In this document: positions 1 to 7,839 of the stretch, piece by piece
Layout of the letters: every line of letters starts with the position of its first letter
Numbering within the stretch: the stretch's first letter is position 1
Source of the DNA: a bacterium
GTDB lineage: Bacteria; Krumholzibacteriota; Krumholzibacteriia; LZORAL124-64-63
DNA: 46,620 nucleotides
Direction of reading: 5' to 3'
Assembly: GCA_020440705.1 (NCBI GenBank)
Contig: JAGRNP010000021.1
Coordinates: 1-46,620, forward strand
The notes under the pieces: model-generated
Seen by the model: the letters and a program-made list of their open reading frames with translations, nothing else
Database searches by the model: none
What the model was told of the DNA's origin: nothing
Translations under genes and position numbers: made by a program

Positions 1-767
1 GGCTCCCGGCCCCAGGTGGCCACGAAGGCGCGCGCCAGACCCGCTGCCGCCGTCGGCACGTACAGGCGGCCGTCCTCGCCGGTGTCCAGGGCCGCGCGCA
101 GCAGCCGACCCCGCACCACGTCGATGCGCCCGAAGCCCGCGGCCAGCGCCATGCGCGGGCGCTGCCGCGGTGCGGGCGGTTGCCGCCGCAGGGCGCGCGA
201 CAGGTCCACGAGCCGATCGACGCCGTCGCGGGGCACGACCTCGCGGTACAGGCGCCACGCCTCGCGCACGCGGGCGAGGTCCTGGGCCACCACCGGCGCC
301 TCGGCCGGGCGGACGCCGGGCAGGGAAGCGGCGTCGGGGCCGTCGGCGTCCAGCAGTTCGGGCCGCTCGGCGAGGCGGGCTTCGTCGAAGAACGCCACCA
401 GTTCGCGGGCCAGGCCCGGGGCGCTCTCGGGGCGCTCGGCCAGCCAGGGGAGCCGGGCCAGGCGGGGCGCCAGCACGAGGGGCCGCAGGCGGTCGTCGGG
501 GATCCGGTCGGCGTCCAGGCCGGTGGCCGTGGCCATCTCCAGGGCCCAGCGCGTCGGGGTGACGATGCGCGGCAGCAGCACGACACCACCCGCCGCCCGC
601 TCCAGCAGCAGGTGCCCCAGGTCACGGCAGGCGCGGCTGCCGGGCAGCAGCACGAGGGCAGCGGCGAGGTCGCCGCCGGCCGCCCCCGGCAGGGCAGAGA
701 GGTCGGCGGCCAGCTGGTCGAGGGTGTCCGTGGCGAAGGGAACGGGGATGACGCGCGGCGGGGCCAT
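1..767 (-). CDS. AddB-like double-strand break repair protein, N-terminal part
   Basis: The minus strand is open from an ATG at 767 to the window edge, giving 255 codons with no stop; the C-terminal part lies outside. Residues about 39-75 carry an LLPGSRACRDL stretch followed by LLPRIVTP. This resembles the N-terminus of AddB-type subunits of helicase-nuclease complexes, where a degenerate nucleotide-binding strand is followed by an LLPRI segment. AddB partners AddA in processing double-strand DNA ends for recombination. The part seen has no intact Walker A motif, as expected for AddB, and the nuclease domain would lie off the edge. No strong Shine-Dalgarno sequence precedes the ATG. Family assignment rests on these short similarities only. 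The coding strand is supported by codon-like composition and sensible protein content; the frames open on the plus strand here give arginine-rich nonsense. Confidence 0.5.
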   Translation of the reverse strand, partial: MAPPRVIPVPFATDTLDQLAADLSALPGAAGGDLAAALVLLPGSRACRDLGHLLLERAAGGVVLLPRIVTPTRWALEMATATGLDADRIPDDRLRPLVLAPRLARLPWLAERPESAPGLARELVAFFDEARLAERPELLDADGPDAASLPGVRPAEAPVVAQDLARVREAWRLYREVVPRDGVDRLVDLSRALRRQPPAPRQRPRMALAAGFGRIDVVRGRLLRAALDTGEDGRLYVPTAAAGLARAFVATWGRE

Positions 768-797
768 TTGACGCTGTCGGCTCGCTCGGGTTAGAGT
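768..797 (+). promoter_or_regulatory. candidate sigma70 promoter for the selenoprotein operon
   Basis: A -35-like TTGACG (768-773) is followed after 18 bp by a -10-like TAGAGT (792-797). It abuts the start codon of the divergent AddB-like gene and would give a leader of about 140 nt before the ATG at 943. The rest of the 768-942 interval is GC-rich with several short inverted repeats and no gene that I can support. Confidence 0.4.
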
Positions 798-942
798 GAT
801 GGGCCCACCCGGACGCCGCCGGCGGCGCCGAACGGGGCCCGGGACCCAGCGGGCGATTGTGCGGCAGCACCGCCCCCAAGTCAACGGCGACCGGCCGCCT
901 GCGGGCGCGCGAGCGCCCTCACCACAGCGGAAGCAGACAACC

Positions 943-1497
943 ATGCGCCCCTTCGCCCCCGCCGCCCTCTGCGCCACCCTCGGCCTGGTCCTCGTCCTGT
1001 CGGTCGGCTGCAAGGACGACCCGGCCGCGCCCCGTGACCTGTCCGGGGCGCTGCCCGACTTCAGCCTTCTGGACGTGAACCCCACCTCGGCCACGTCCGC
1101 CGCGGCCGTCTCGCCGCGGGACTACCTGGACGAGGTCTCGGCCTGGTACTTCGGCCACGCCACCTGAAGCTACTGCCGGAGCCAGTTCGGTCTCCTCGAT
1201 TCGCTCATGCAGGATCTGGCCGCCATGTCGTCGCCGCCCGCCGTGCACATCCTCGGCGTCAACCAGCTCGGGCACGAGAGCGCCAACGATCTCGTCTGCC
1301 AGGGCCGCGATCTGCCCTGGCTGCAGGAAACCCTCGACGACCAGGTGTGGAACAAGTGGAAGGTGACCTACCGCGACGTGGTGGTGCTCGACCGGAACAA
1401 CCGGCCGGCCGCCGTCTTCAACCTGACCGTGCACGACCTGGCCCGCCCCGCCGACTACGACTCGCTGCGCGCGCTCCTGCTCGAGGTGGCCCGATGA
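943..1497 (+). CDS. thioredoxin-like selenoprotein (Sec75, in-frame TGA), predicted lipoprotein
   Basis: This is read as one 184-residue protein in which TGA at 1165-1167 encodes selenocysteine. The frame continues without another stop to TGA at 1495-1497. Residues 1-23 form a lipoprotein-type signal ending VGC (Cys23). The TGA sits in a U-S-Y-C motif (residues 75-78), a selenocysteine version of the CxxC redox site of thioredoxin folds. It follows the segment SAWYFGHAT and precedes a helix-like RSQFGLLDSLMQDL. The downstream part continues a redoxin-type fold with VHILGVN, YRDVVVLD and AVFNLT strands. The next ATG in frame (1207) falls in mid-domain and has no Shine-Dalgarno sequence, and the following gene overlaps the final stop, which argues that ribosomes reach 1497. 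The likely role is envelope thiol or peroxide redox chemistry. The alternatives are a nonsense-mutated pseudogene or two short genes. No selA, selB or selC lies in the window. Confidence 0.72.
1178..1195 (+). promoter_or_regulatory. candidate bacterial SECIS hairpin
   Basis: Ten nucleotides after the in-frame TGA, GGAGCC (1178-1183) can pair with GGTCTCC (1189-1195). One T (1191) is bulged and the loop is AGTTC (1184-1188). The loop begins 16 nt after the TGA and has G at its second position. Both agree with the usual bacterial SECIS geometry. The bulged U is on the 3' arm rather than the 5' arm as in E. coli fdhF, so the assignment is tentative. Confidence 0.45.
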
Positions 1498-2825
1498 CAC
1501 CCGGCGGCCGGCGGCGCGGCGCGCGCCTCGCGCCGGCCGCGGTGCTCGCGGTGCTCGCGGGACTGGCCCTGGTGGCCCCCGGCTGCGGCGACGAAGTGCG
1601 CGCGCCGACGGCCCCGCCCCCCGCGCCGAGCCTGGTGGTGCGCGTGGTCGACGCCGGGGCCGACACGGCCGTCGCCGGCCTGAAGGTGGCCGTGTGCGAC
1701 GGCGCCGCCATCCGGCCCCTGGCCGATCCGGCCCGCACCGACGCCGCCGGCTGCACCCGCTGGCCCCTGGCCGCCACGAACACGACACGGGTGCTCGTCT
1801 TCGCAGGCGACGAGTGGCTCATCGCGCGCCAGGGCGACTGGTGGAGCGCCCTGCCCGGCGCCGGCGCACCCGACACGGTGCTCGTCGAGTTGCAGCGGGG
1901 ACTCCCCAGCGACGGCCTGCCGCGCTTCCGCGGCACGGTGGTCGATGCGGCGACGGGCGCACCGCTCTCGCAGGTCTTCCTCGGGGACCGCCCCTGGCTG
2001 CTGGCCTACGGCGGCGTCTCGGGTCCCGACTGCGACATGACCGGGCCCGACGGCGCCTTCAGCGTCGAGGAGATCGGGATCACGATCGATCCGACCACGG
2101 GCAACCTGCAGCAGCTGCAGCCCCTGGTGATCAGCCGCGAGGGCTACCGGCCCATCGCCTGGCTGCATCGCTTCGCCACCGGCGACCGCGACCTCGACGT
2201 GGTCGGCCTGCGGATCGAGCTCGAGCCCGTCGCGCCCACCGACACCGGCGCCCTCACCGGCCGCGTGTTCCGGGAGGCGGAACCGGCGGCCGGCGTCGCG
2301 GTGGGCCTGGGCGGCATCACCGGCTTCGGCACCCTGGGTGCGAACAAGTCGGGCTTCGGCCTGCCCGGGCGCGTCACCCGCACCGACAGCACCGGGCGCT
2401 ACCTCTTCACGGGGCTGCCCGCGGGCAACTACGTCGTGCAACCGGGCTACCTCTATCAGGACGGCGTGCTGCTCCCCCTGCAGGAGGGCGCCCACGGCTA
2501 CGCGGTGGCCCGCGACGACACCGCCGAGGTCGACGATCTGCTCGTGCTGCCCGAGGTCATCATCCCGGGCGGGGCGACCGACGGCATCCCGTCGTTCTCG
2601 GGCGCGGCCACGTTCCGCTGGCTGGCCACGGCCCCCGGCCGGACCTACGAGATCTTCGTGGACGGCGAGCCGATCGCCGCCACCGTCGACACGACCGTCA
2701 CCTGGACCTTTCCGCCGCGCTTCCCCGCGGGACTGCACCGGCTGTGGATCGACGTGCGCGACGGCGACCGCTACGCCGGCGGTTCCGAGCGGAGTTGGGT
2801 CTTCCGCCACCTGCCCGCGGATTGA
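1494..2825 (+). CDS. lipoprotein with carboxypeptidase-regulatory-like domains
   Basis: This 443-residue protein starts at the ATG of an ATGA overlap with the upstream selenoprotein, so the two are probably translationally coupled. Residues 1-31 are an arginine-rich n-region, a hydrophobic core and a lipobox ending APGC (Cys31). The rest is a chain of beta-rich modules. The clearest, at about residues 250-345, has the pattern GALTGRVF and then TDSTGRYLFTGLPAGNY, typical of carboxypeptidase-regulatory-like (CarboxypepD_reg) folds. A less certain one lies at about 145-230, and a C-terminal beta domain ends the protein. No catalytic motif is evident. It probably acts as an envelope structural or binding partner of the redox lipoprotein encoded just upstream. 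The frame stays open upstream of 1494, but starting there would overlap the selenoprotein extensively and lose the signal peptide. Confidence 0.8.
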   Translation: MTPGGRRRGARLAPAAVLAVLAGLALVAPGCGDEVRAPTAPPPAPSLVVRVVDAGADTAVAGLKVAVCDGAAIRPLADPARTDAAGCTRWPLAATNTTRVLVFAGDEWLIARQGDWWSALPGAGAPDTVLVELQRGLPSDGLPRFRGTVVDAATGAPLSQVFLGDRPWLLAYGGVSGPDCDMTGPDGAFSVEEIGITIDPTTGNLQQLQPLVISREGYRPIAWLHRFATGDRDLDVVGLRIELEPVAPTDTGALTGRVFREAEPAAGVAVGLGGITGFGTLGANKSGFGLPGRVTRTDSTGRYLFTGLPAGNYVVQPGYLYQDGVLLPLQEGAHGYAVARDDTAEVDDLLVLPEVIIPGGATDGIPSFSGAATFRWLATAPGRTYEIFVDGEPIAATVDTTVTWTFPPRFPAGLHRLWIDVRDGDRYAGGSERSWVFRHLPAD

Positions 2826-2941
2826 ACGGCAGGGGCGGATTGCGGCCGCTCGTGATTCTTGTGTGAAGGATTTGCGGCATGATGCCGAAAACGATGAGTC
2901 TGCAACGCCACCCGGCACCCCTACCCCCTGCGAGGTCGACC

Positions 2942-5782
2942 ATGCGCGTCCCGTTCTTCCTGATGCTGTCGTGTGCCCTCTTCCTGGCCGTCGGCGCCGC
3001 CGGCGCCGCCGACGGACTGCCCGCGGGGCCGCGCTCCTGGGCGCCGGTCCAGGACGGCTTCGTCGCCGACGCCCCGGCCGTCCCCCAGTGGCTGCCCGAC
3101 CGCGTCCTGATCCAGCTGACGCCCGAGAGCTATCAGATCGCCAGCCTCCCGCGCCCCAACGACAAGGCCATGGGTCCGCTGCGCACCGGCATCGCCTCCC
3201 TGGACGAGGCCCTCGACGCGTCCCGGGTCACGGGCGCCCGCATCGCCTTCCCGGCGGTGAAGAACGCCGCCCTCGCCGCGAGCCTCGGCACGAACCGCTG
3301 GCTCGTGCTCGACCTCGCCCGCGGCAGCGACGTCCCGGCCGTGGCCCGGGCCCTGGCGGCCGATCCGGCCGTGGCCGAGGCCCTGCCCGATCTGGTGGCG
3401 TTCCCGTCGGTGGCCCCCAACGACACCTACTACGGCATGAATTGGGGCCACAACAACACGGCCCAGCTCAACGACCTGGACTGGGGCGGGACCTACGGCC
3501 ACACGTTGCCCGGCACCGTGGGCACGCCGGGCTTCGACGCCAACGCCGAGGCGGCGTGGAACGGCGCCCAGGGCTACGGCGACCCGGCGGTGGTCATCGC
3601 CATTCTCGACACCGGCGTCGATCCGGGCCATCCGGACCTGGTGCAGACCACGGGCTACGACTTCGGCGACCTGGACAACAACCCGGCCGACGACAGCGCC
3701 GCCGCCGGCCACGGCACCGCCTGCGCGGGCGTGGCGGCGGGCATCGCCGACAACATCATCGGCGTCGCGGGCGTGGCGGGCGGCTGCACGATCATGCCCC
3801 TGAAGGTGGCGAACTCGGCGGGCAGCCTCGGCTTCTCGGCCATCACCAACGCCATCTACTACGCCGCCGACAACGGCGCCGACATCCTGAGCATGAGCTT
3901 CGGCGCGGCGACCACCGCCTACGCGCCCACCGACGCGGCCGTGGCCTACGCCTTCTCCCTGGGCTGCACCATGCTCGCGGCCACCGGCAACAACAACAAC
4001 GCCCAGATCGAGTACCCCGCCTACAACCCCAACGTGATCGGCGTGGGCGCCGCGTCGCCCTGCGGCGAGCGGAAGCGTTCGTCGAGCAGCAGCGGCGAGG
4101 TCAACCCGGGCGTCAGCACCGACCCCAACGGCTACACCTGCGACGGCGAGCGCTGGTGGGGCTCGTCGTACGGCTCCACCGTGGCCGACCACCAGGGCGC
4201 GGTCGACGTCATCGCGCCGACGATCCTGCCGACGACCGACATCCAGGGCGCGGCGGGCTACGACCCCGGCTCCTACAGCGGCTGGTTCAACGGCACCTCG
4301 TGCGCGACGCCCTACGCGGCGGGCGTGTGCGCCCTGATCAAGTCGGCCAACCCCGGCTTCTCCCCCACCCAGATCCGCAACCAGCTCGTGAACACGGCCC
4401 AGGACGTGGTCAGCGTCGAGTCGGTGGTGGGCTGGGACCGCTACGCGGGCTACGGCATGGTCGACGCGGCAGCCGCCGTGGGCGCCGTGGTCAACCCCGG
4501 CGCCGTGGCGGCCTTCTCGGCCAGCGACACCACCGGTTGCGCGCCGTTGCTGGTGACGTTCACCGACGAGTCGGTCGGCACCATCAACACCTGGACCTGG
4601 ACCTTCGGCGACGGCGGCGTGAGCGGGAACCAGAACCCGACCCACACCTACACGGCCGCCGGCACCTACAACGTCACCCTCGCGGTGACCAGCGACGACG
4701 GCGACGACATCCTGACGAAGACCGGCTACATCGTCGTGGGCGAGACGCCCGGCGTGGCCTTCTCCAAGTCGACCCAGTTCGTGCCGGCGGGCACGCCCGT
4801 CGCCTTCACCGACGAATCGACGGGCGATCCGGACACCTGGCTCTGGGTGTTCGGCGACGGCAACACGTCCACGGCGCAGAACCCGTCGCACGCGTTCAGC
4901 GTCCCGGGCGTGTACTACGTGAAGCTGATCGCCACGAACGCCTGCGGTCCCGACTCGCTGGTCGATCCGAACTTCCTCGTGGTCACCGCGCCGCCGGGCC
5001 CCGTGGCCGACTTCGGCTTCGACCCGAGCGGCGGCTGCGCACCGGTGACCGTCGCCTTCACCGACGCCTCGACCGGCGCTCCCACGGGCTGGCTGTGGAG
5101 TTTCGGCGACGGCGCCACCTCCACGCTGCAGAACCCGAGCCACGAGTACACGGTGCCCGGCACGTACGACGTGAGCCTGGTGGCCACCAACGCCGGCGGG
5201 ACCGACACCCTGACGGTGGCCGGGGCGGTGACCGTCGGCGGCGGGCCGGTGGTCGCGGCCTTCGCCTGGTCGGACACGCTGGTGGCCTATCCGGCCGACA
5301 TCACCTTCACCGACCAGTCGACCGGCGGCGTGACGAGCTGGCTGTGGAGCTTCGGCGACGGTGCCGTCGACTCGGTGGCCAGCCCGGTCCACACCTACAC
5401 GGCGAGCGGCGACTTCGACGTGACCCTCATCGTGTCGAACGGCTGCACGGCCGACACCCTCACCGTGGCGGCGGCCATCCAGGTGAACGGCGCCAGCGGG
5501 GTGGGCGACCGGGTCGCGGCGCGGTTCGGCCTCGGGGCCAACTACCCCAACCCGTTCAACCCGAGCACGACGCTGGTCTACAGCCTCGAGCGGCCGGGCC
5601 ATGCCCGGCTCGAGATCTACGACGTCTCGGGCCGGCGGCTGGCCACCCTCGTCGACGCCGACCGGGCGGCCGGACGGCACGAGGTGGTGTGGCGGCCGGA
5701 GGACCTGCCTTCGGGCGTCTACTTCTCCCGCCTGACGGTCGCCGGCCGCACCGACACGCGGCGGGTGACGCTGCTCAAGTAG
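2942..5782 (+). CDS. secreted S8 (subtilisin-like) peptidase with four PKD domains and C-terminal sorting domain
   Basis: This is a 946-residue secreted serine protease. The ATG at 2942 is chosen because it gives a clean signal peptide ending near AAGAADG; an in-frame ATG at 2879 would bury that signal. A propeptide-like region precedes the S8 catalytic domain. The triad is Asp223 (ILDTGVD), His257 (GHGTACAG) and Ser453 (NGTSCATPYAAG), with an oxyanion Asn in ATGNNNN. Four PKD modules follow at about 521-600, 603-685, 687-766 and 769-848, each with WxFGDG. The C-terminal domain (about 873-946) has NYPNPFNPST, LEIYDVSGRRLATL and LPSGVYF. This is the FlgD-like module common in secreted FCB-group proteins and is probably an outer-membrane sorting signal. 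A strong stem-loop follows the gene. The role is probably extracellular protein degradation. Confidence 0.93.
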   Translation: MRVPFFLMLSCALFLAVGAAGAADGLPAGPRSWAPVQDGFVADAPAVPQWLPDRVLIQLTPESYQIASLPRPNDKAMGPLRTGIASLDEALDASRVTGARIAFPAVKNAALAASLGTNRWLVLDLARGSDVPAVARALAADPAVAEALPDLVAFPSVAPNDTYYGMNWGHNNTAQLNDLDWGGTYGHTLPGTVGTPGFDANAEAAWNGAQGYGDPAVVIAILDTGVDPGHPDLVQTTGYDFGDLDNNPADDSAAAGHGTACAGVAAGIADNIIGVAGVAGGCTIMPLKVANSAGSLGFSAITNAIYYAADNGADILSMSFGAATTAYAPTDAAVAYAFSLGCTMLAATGNNNNAQIEYPAYNPNVIGVGAASPCGERKRSSSSSGEVNPGVSTDPNGYTCDGERWWGSSYGSTVADHQGAVDVIAPTILPTTDIQGAAGYDPGSYSGWFNGTSCATPYAAGVCALIKSANPGFSPTQIRNQLVNTAQDVVSVESVVGWDRYAGYGMVDAAAAVGAVVNPGAVAAFSASDTTGCAPLLVTFTDESVGTINTWTWTFGDGGVSGNQNPTHTYTAAGTYNVTLAVTSDDGDDILTKTGYIVVGETPGVAFSKSTQFVPAGTPVAFTDESTGDPDTWLWVFGDGNTSTAQNPSHAFSVPGVYYVKLIATNACGPDSLVDPNFLVVTAPPGPVADFGFDPSGGCAPVTVAFTDASTGAPTGWLWSFGDGATSTLQNPSHEYTVPGTYDVSLVATNAGGTDTLTVAGAVTVGGGPVVAAFAWSDTLVAYPADITFTDQSTGGVTSWLWSFGDGAVDSVASPVHTYTASGDFDVTLIVSNGCTADTLTVAAAIQVNGASGVGDRVAARFGLGANYPNPFNPSTTLVYSLERPGHARLEIYDVSGRRLATLVDADRAAGRHEVVWRPEDLPSGVYFSRLTVAGRTDTRRVTLLK

Positions 5783-5842
5783 TCCCGGTCCGGATCCCGG
5801 CCGCCCGCCATTTGAGGGGAGGGACGGCGCGGGTATCCGCCG

Positions 5843-5876
5843 ACGGCCGCCGGAGACTTCGGTTTCCGGCGGCCGT
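5843..5876 (+). terminator. stem-loop terminator after the S8 peptidase gene
   Basis: A perfect 12-bp stem pairs 5843-5854 with 5865-5876 around a 10-nt loop, 60 bp after the peptidase stop, and is followed by TT. The T tract is short, so termination strength is uncertain. Confidence 0.7.
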
Positions 5877-5908
5877 TTCCGTGAGCCCCCCCCGCGGGGA
5901 GCGGATTC

Positions 5909-5924
5909 CGGCCGGATCCGGCCG
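5909..5924. repeat. 16-bp perfect palindrome in the peptidase-hemC gap
   Basis: The sequence CGGCCGGATCCGGCCG is its own reverse complement. It lies in the 375-bp non-coding gap 5783-6157, between the peptidase terminator and the AT-rich region before hemC. It could be a protein-binding site or a chance product of high GC. The rest of the gap holds no gene that I can support. Confidence 0.35.
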
Positions 5925-6041
5925 ACCCGGCCCCCGCCGCCCCGGGGAAGGATTCCGCCGATGTGCTCTCAACCCGTTGTCCTGAATAAGCTTCGCCAAA
6001 CTGCCCAACATGGAGTAGGATTTTCTCCGGAATCCGGACGG

Positions 6042-6082
6042 TTTTGTTTGAAAATAGGTTATTTTTCTAACAACTTATGACC
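6042..6082 (+). promoter_or_regulatory. AT-rich candidate promoter region of the heme operon
   Basis: The stretch 6042-6082 is far richer in A and T than the rest of the window and lies 76-116 bp before hemC. It contains TTGTTT and TTGAAA as possible -35 elements and TAACAA or TATGAC as possible -10 elements, but no pair has both a good match and standard spacing. A small stem (GGAG at 6012-6015 with CTCC at 6025-6028) lies just upstream. The region is likely to hold the operon promoter, but I cannot place it exactly. Confidence 0.4.
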
Positions 6083-6157
6083 GATGGATGACACGGGCCG
6101 GAGCCGGAAGCCTTAATATCCGGCGGCAAACGGCAGGTTCGAACGAGGAGAGCGATC

Positions 6158-7096
6158 TTGGCAGACACACGGCAAGACACGATTTGTCGCATCGGCACCC
6201 GCGGGAGCGACCTGGCCCTGTGGCAGGCCCACACGATCAAGGGGCTGCTGGCCGATCTCGGCGTCGCCACCGACCTGACCATCATCAAGACCCGGGGCGA
6301 CAGGATCGACAACGTGCCCTTCTCGAAGCTCGAGGGGAAGAACTTCTTCACCAAGGAGCTCGAGGACGCCCAGCTCGACGGCCGCGTGGACATGGCCGTG
6401 CACTCCCTGAAGGACCTGGCCACCGACATGGTGCCGGGCCTGGCCCTGTGCGCCCTGGTCGGCCGGGAAGACCCCCGCGAACTGCTGCTGGCCCGCCCGG
6501 AGGCCATCGATCCCGCCCGGGCCGCCGCCGGCGAGGTGCTGCCCCTGAAGGACGGCGCCGTCATCGGCACCAGCGCCGCTCGCCGGCAGGGCCAGGTGCG
6601 CGACCTGCGCCCGGACCTGGTGATCAAGGACCTGCGCGGCAACGTCCCCACGCGCATCAACAAGTTGCGCGAGGGCCAGTACGACGCGATCCTGCTGGCG
6701 CGGGCCGGCGTGCACCGCCTGGAGCTGGACGTGTCCGACCTGGACACCCGCCCCCTGGACGTGCGCGCCTTCGTGCCCGCCCCGGCCCAGGGCATGCTGG
6801 GCATCCAGTGCCGCGCGGGCGACGCCTGGGAGGCCGAACTCCAGCGGCTCGACGTGGGCGATGCCGGCCGGGGTGTCCTGGCCGAGCGCCGGCTCCTGAA
6901 CCAACTCGAGGGCGGCTGCCACATTCCCTTCGGCGCCAACATCCAGGGTGCCGGCGACAGCTGGCACCTGGAGATCTACTACGCCGACGACGCGGCCTCC
7001 GAGCGCGCGCCCCTGCGGTTCAGCGCCGACGGCGCCGATCCCGAGGAACTGGCCGATCGGGCCTGGCGCGAGATCACGGCCTACCGGAAGGGCTGA
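6158..7096 (+). CDS. hemC: porphobilinogen deaminase (hydroxymethylbilane synthase)
   Basis: HemC joins four porphobilinogen molecules into hydroxymethylbilane. The 312-residue protein has normal family length and starts at TTG 6158, with GAGGAG 7 nt upstream. Family motifs are IGTRGSDLALWQA near the N-terminus, VDMAVHSLKDL, GTSAARRQGQ, LRGNVPTRI and APAQGMLGIQCR. The dipyrromethane cofactor is attached to Cys254 in LEGGCHIPFG. It is the first gene of the ten-gene heme operon. There is a 5-nt gap to hemD, whose start also appears to be TTG. Confidence 0.97.
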   Translation: MADTRQDTICRIGTRGSDLALWQAHTIKGLLADLGVATDLTIIKTRGDRIDNVPFSKLEGKNFFTKELEDAQLDGRVDMAVHSLKDLATDMVPGLALCALVGREDPRELLLARPEAIDPARAAAGEVLPLKDGAVIGTSAARRQGQVRDLRPDLVIKDLRGNVPTRINKLREGQYDAILLARAGVHRLELDVSDLDTRPLDVRAFVPAPAQGMLGIQCRAGDAWEAELQRLDVGDAGRGVLAERRLLNQLEGGCHIPFGANIQGAGDSWHLEIYYADDAASERAPLRFSADGADPEELADRAWREITAYRKG

Positions 7097-7101
7097 CGGC
7101 C

Positions 7102-7839
7102 TTGGCGGACACCGCACGCATCGTCCTGACCCGCGAACGCGAAGCCAACCGCCCCTGGGAGGATCGGCTGGCCGCGGCGGGACGGGACTGCGCGGTGCTG
7201 CCCCTGGTGGCGTACACCGCCCTGCCCGCCCCGGCGGAAACGGACTTCGCGGGCTATGATTGGGTTCTGTTCACCTCGCCCCAGGGCGTGCGGGCCTTCG
7301 CGGGCCTGGCACCCCGCCTGGGCGAGGCGCGCCTGGGCGCCCTGGGCCACGGCACGGCCCGGGCCGTGGCCGAGGCCGGCTGGACCGTCGCCTTCGATCC
7401 CGGCCTGCGCGACGGCGCCGAGTTCGCGGCGGCCTTCGTCGCCACGGCCGACGCCCCCGCGCGGATCCTGATGCCCGGACCCGAACGGCGGATCACCGCT
7501 CCTTTCGAGATCCTGGCGGCGGCGGGTCATACGGTGACCGGGCTGCCCCTCTACGCCACCGGCCCGGTGCCCGCGGCGGAGATCGCCGCGGCGGAGATCC
7601 GCCCTGGCGACGTGCTCTTCTTCTGCAGCCCCTCGGCCGTGCGCGCCTTCGCCGCGGCCCGGGACGACAGACCGCGGTGCGTGGCCATCGGCGCCACCAC
7701 CGCCACGGCGTGCCACGCGGCCGGCTTCGATGCGGCCGTCGCCGACACGCCCGACCTCGAGGCGATGGTGCGGGCCGCGGGACTCGAACCCCTGCCCGCG
7801 CCGGAATCTGAACCCGTCCAACCGGAGAGGCAGTCATGA
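7102..7839 (+). CDS. hemD: uroporphyrinogen-III synthase
   Basis: HemD closes and inverts ring D of hydroxymethylbilane to give uroporphyrinogen III. The 245-residue protein is read from TTG 7102, 5 nt after hemC; no ATG fits the N-terminal strand RIVLTRE. Recognisable elements are YDWVLFTSPQGVRAF, ALGHGTARAV, LMPGPERR, DVLFFCSPSAVRAF and CVAIGATTATA, the alternating pattern of this poorly conserved two-domain family. The last codons overlap the hemB start in an ATGA. Position between hemC and hemB makes the assignment secure despite low sequence conservation. Confidence 0.92.
   Translation: MADTARIVLTREREANRPWEDRLAAAGRDCAVLPLVAYTALPAPAETDFAGYDWVLFTSPQGVRAFAGLAPRLGEARLGALGHGTARAVAEAGWTVAFDPGLRDGAEFAAAFVATADAPARILMPGPERRITAPFEILAAAGHTVTGLPLYATGPVPAAEIAAAEIRPGDVLFFCSPSAVRAFAAARDDRPRCVAIGATTATACHAAGFDAAVADTPDLEAMVRAAGLEPLPAPESEPVQPERQS

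Noticed and set aside
16-794. Long open frames on the plus strand at the left edge
   Set aside because: They encode arginine/alanine-rich nonsense opposite the minus-strand AddB-like gene, whose product has sensible composition and family-like motifs.
1165-1167. Stop codon read as evidence for a pseudogene or two separate short genes
   Set aside because: The only interruption is TGA exactly at a redox-active Cys position, the downstream frame is intact to an ATGA overlap, and the internal ATG at 1207 has no ribosome site. Sec is the simpler reading, though not proven.
2338-5985. A 1215-codon open frame on the plus strand overlapping the subtilase
   Set aside because: Low-complexity Arg/Pro/Gly translation; a GC-rich shadow of the lipoprotein and subtilase genes.
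5775-6011. Minus-strand open frame of 78 codons in the subtilase-hemC gap
   Set aside because: It crosses the strong stem-loop and palindrome, has no ribosome site, and is Pro/Arg-rich.
7770-7805. tRNA T-arm-like sequence (GGGGTTCGAGTCCC on the minus strand)
   Set aside because: The stem does not pair properly, no acceptor or anticodon arm is nearby, and it lies inside hemD.
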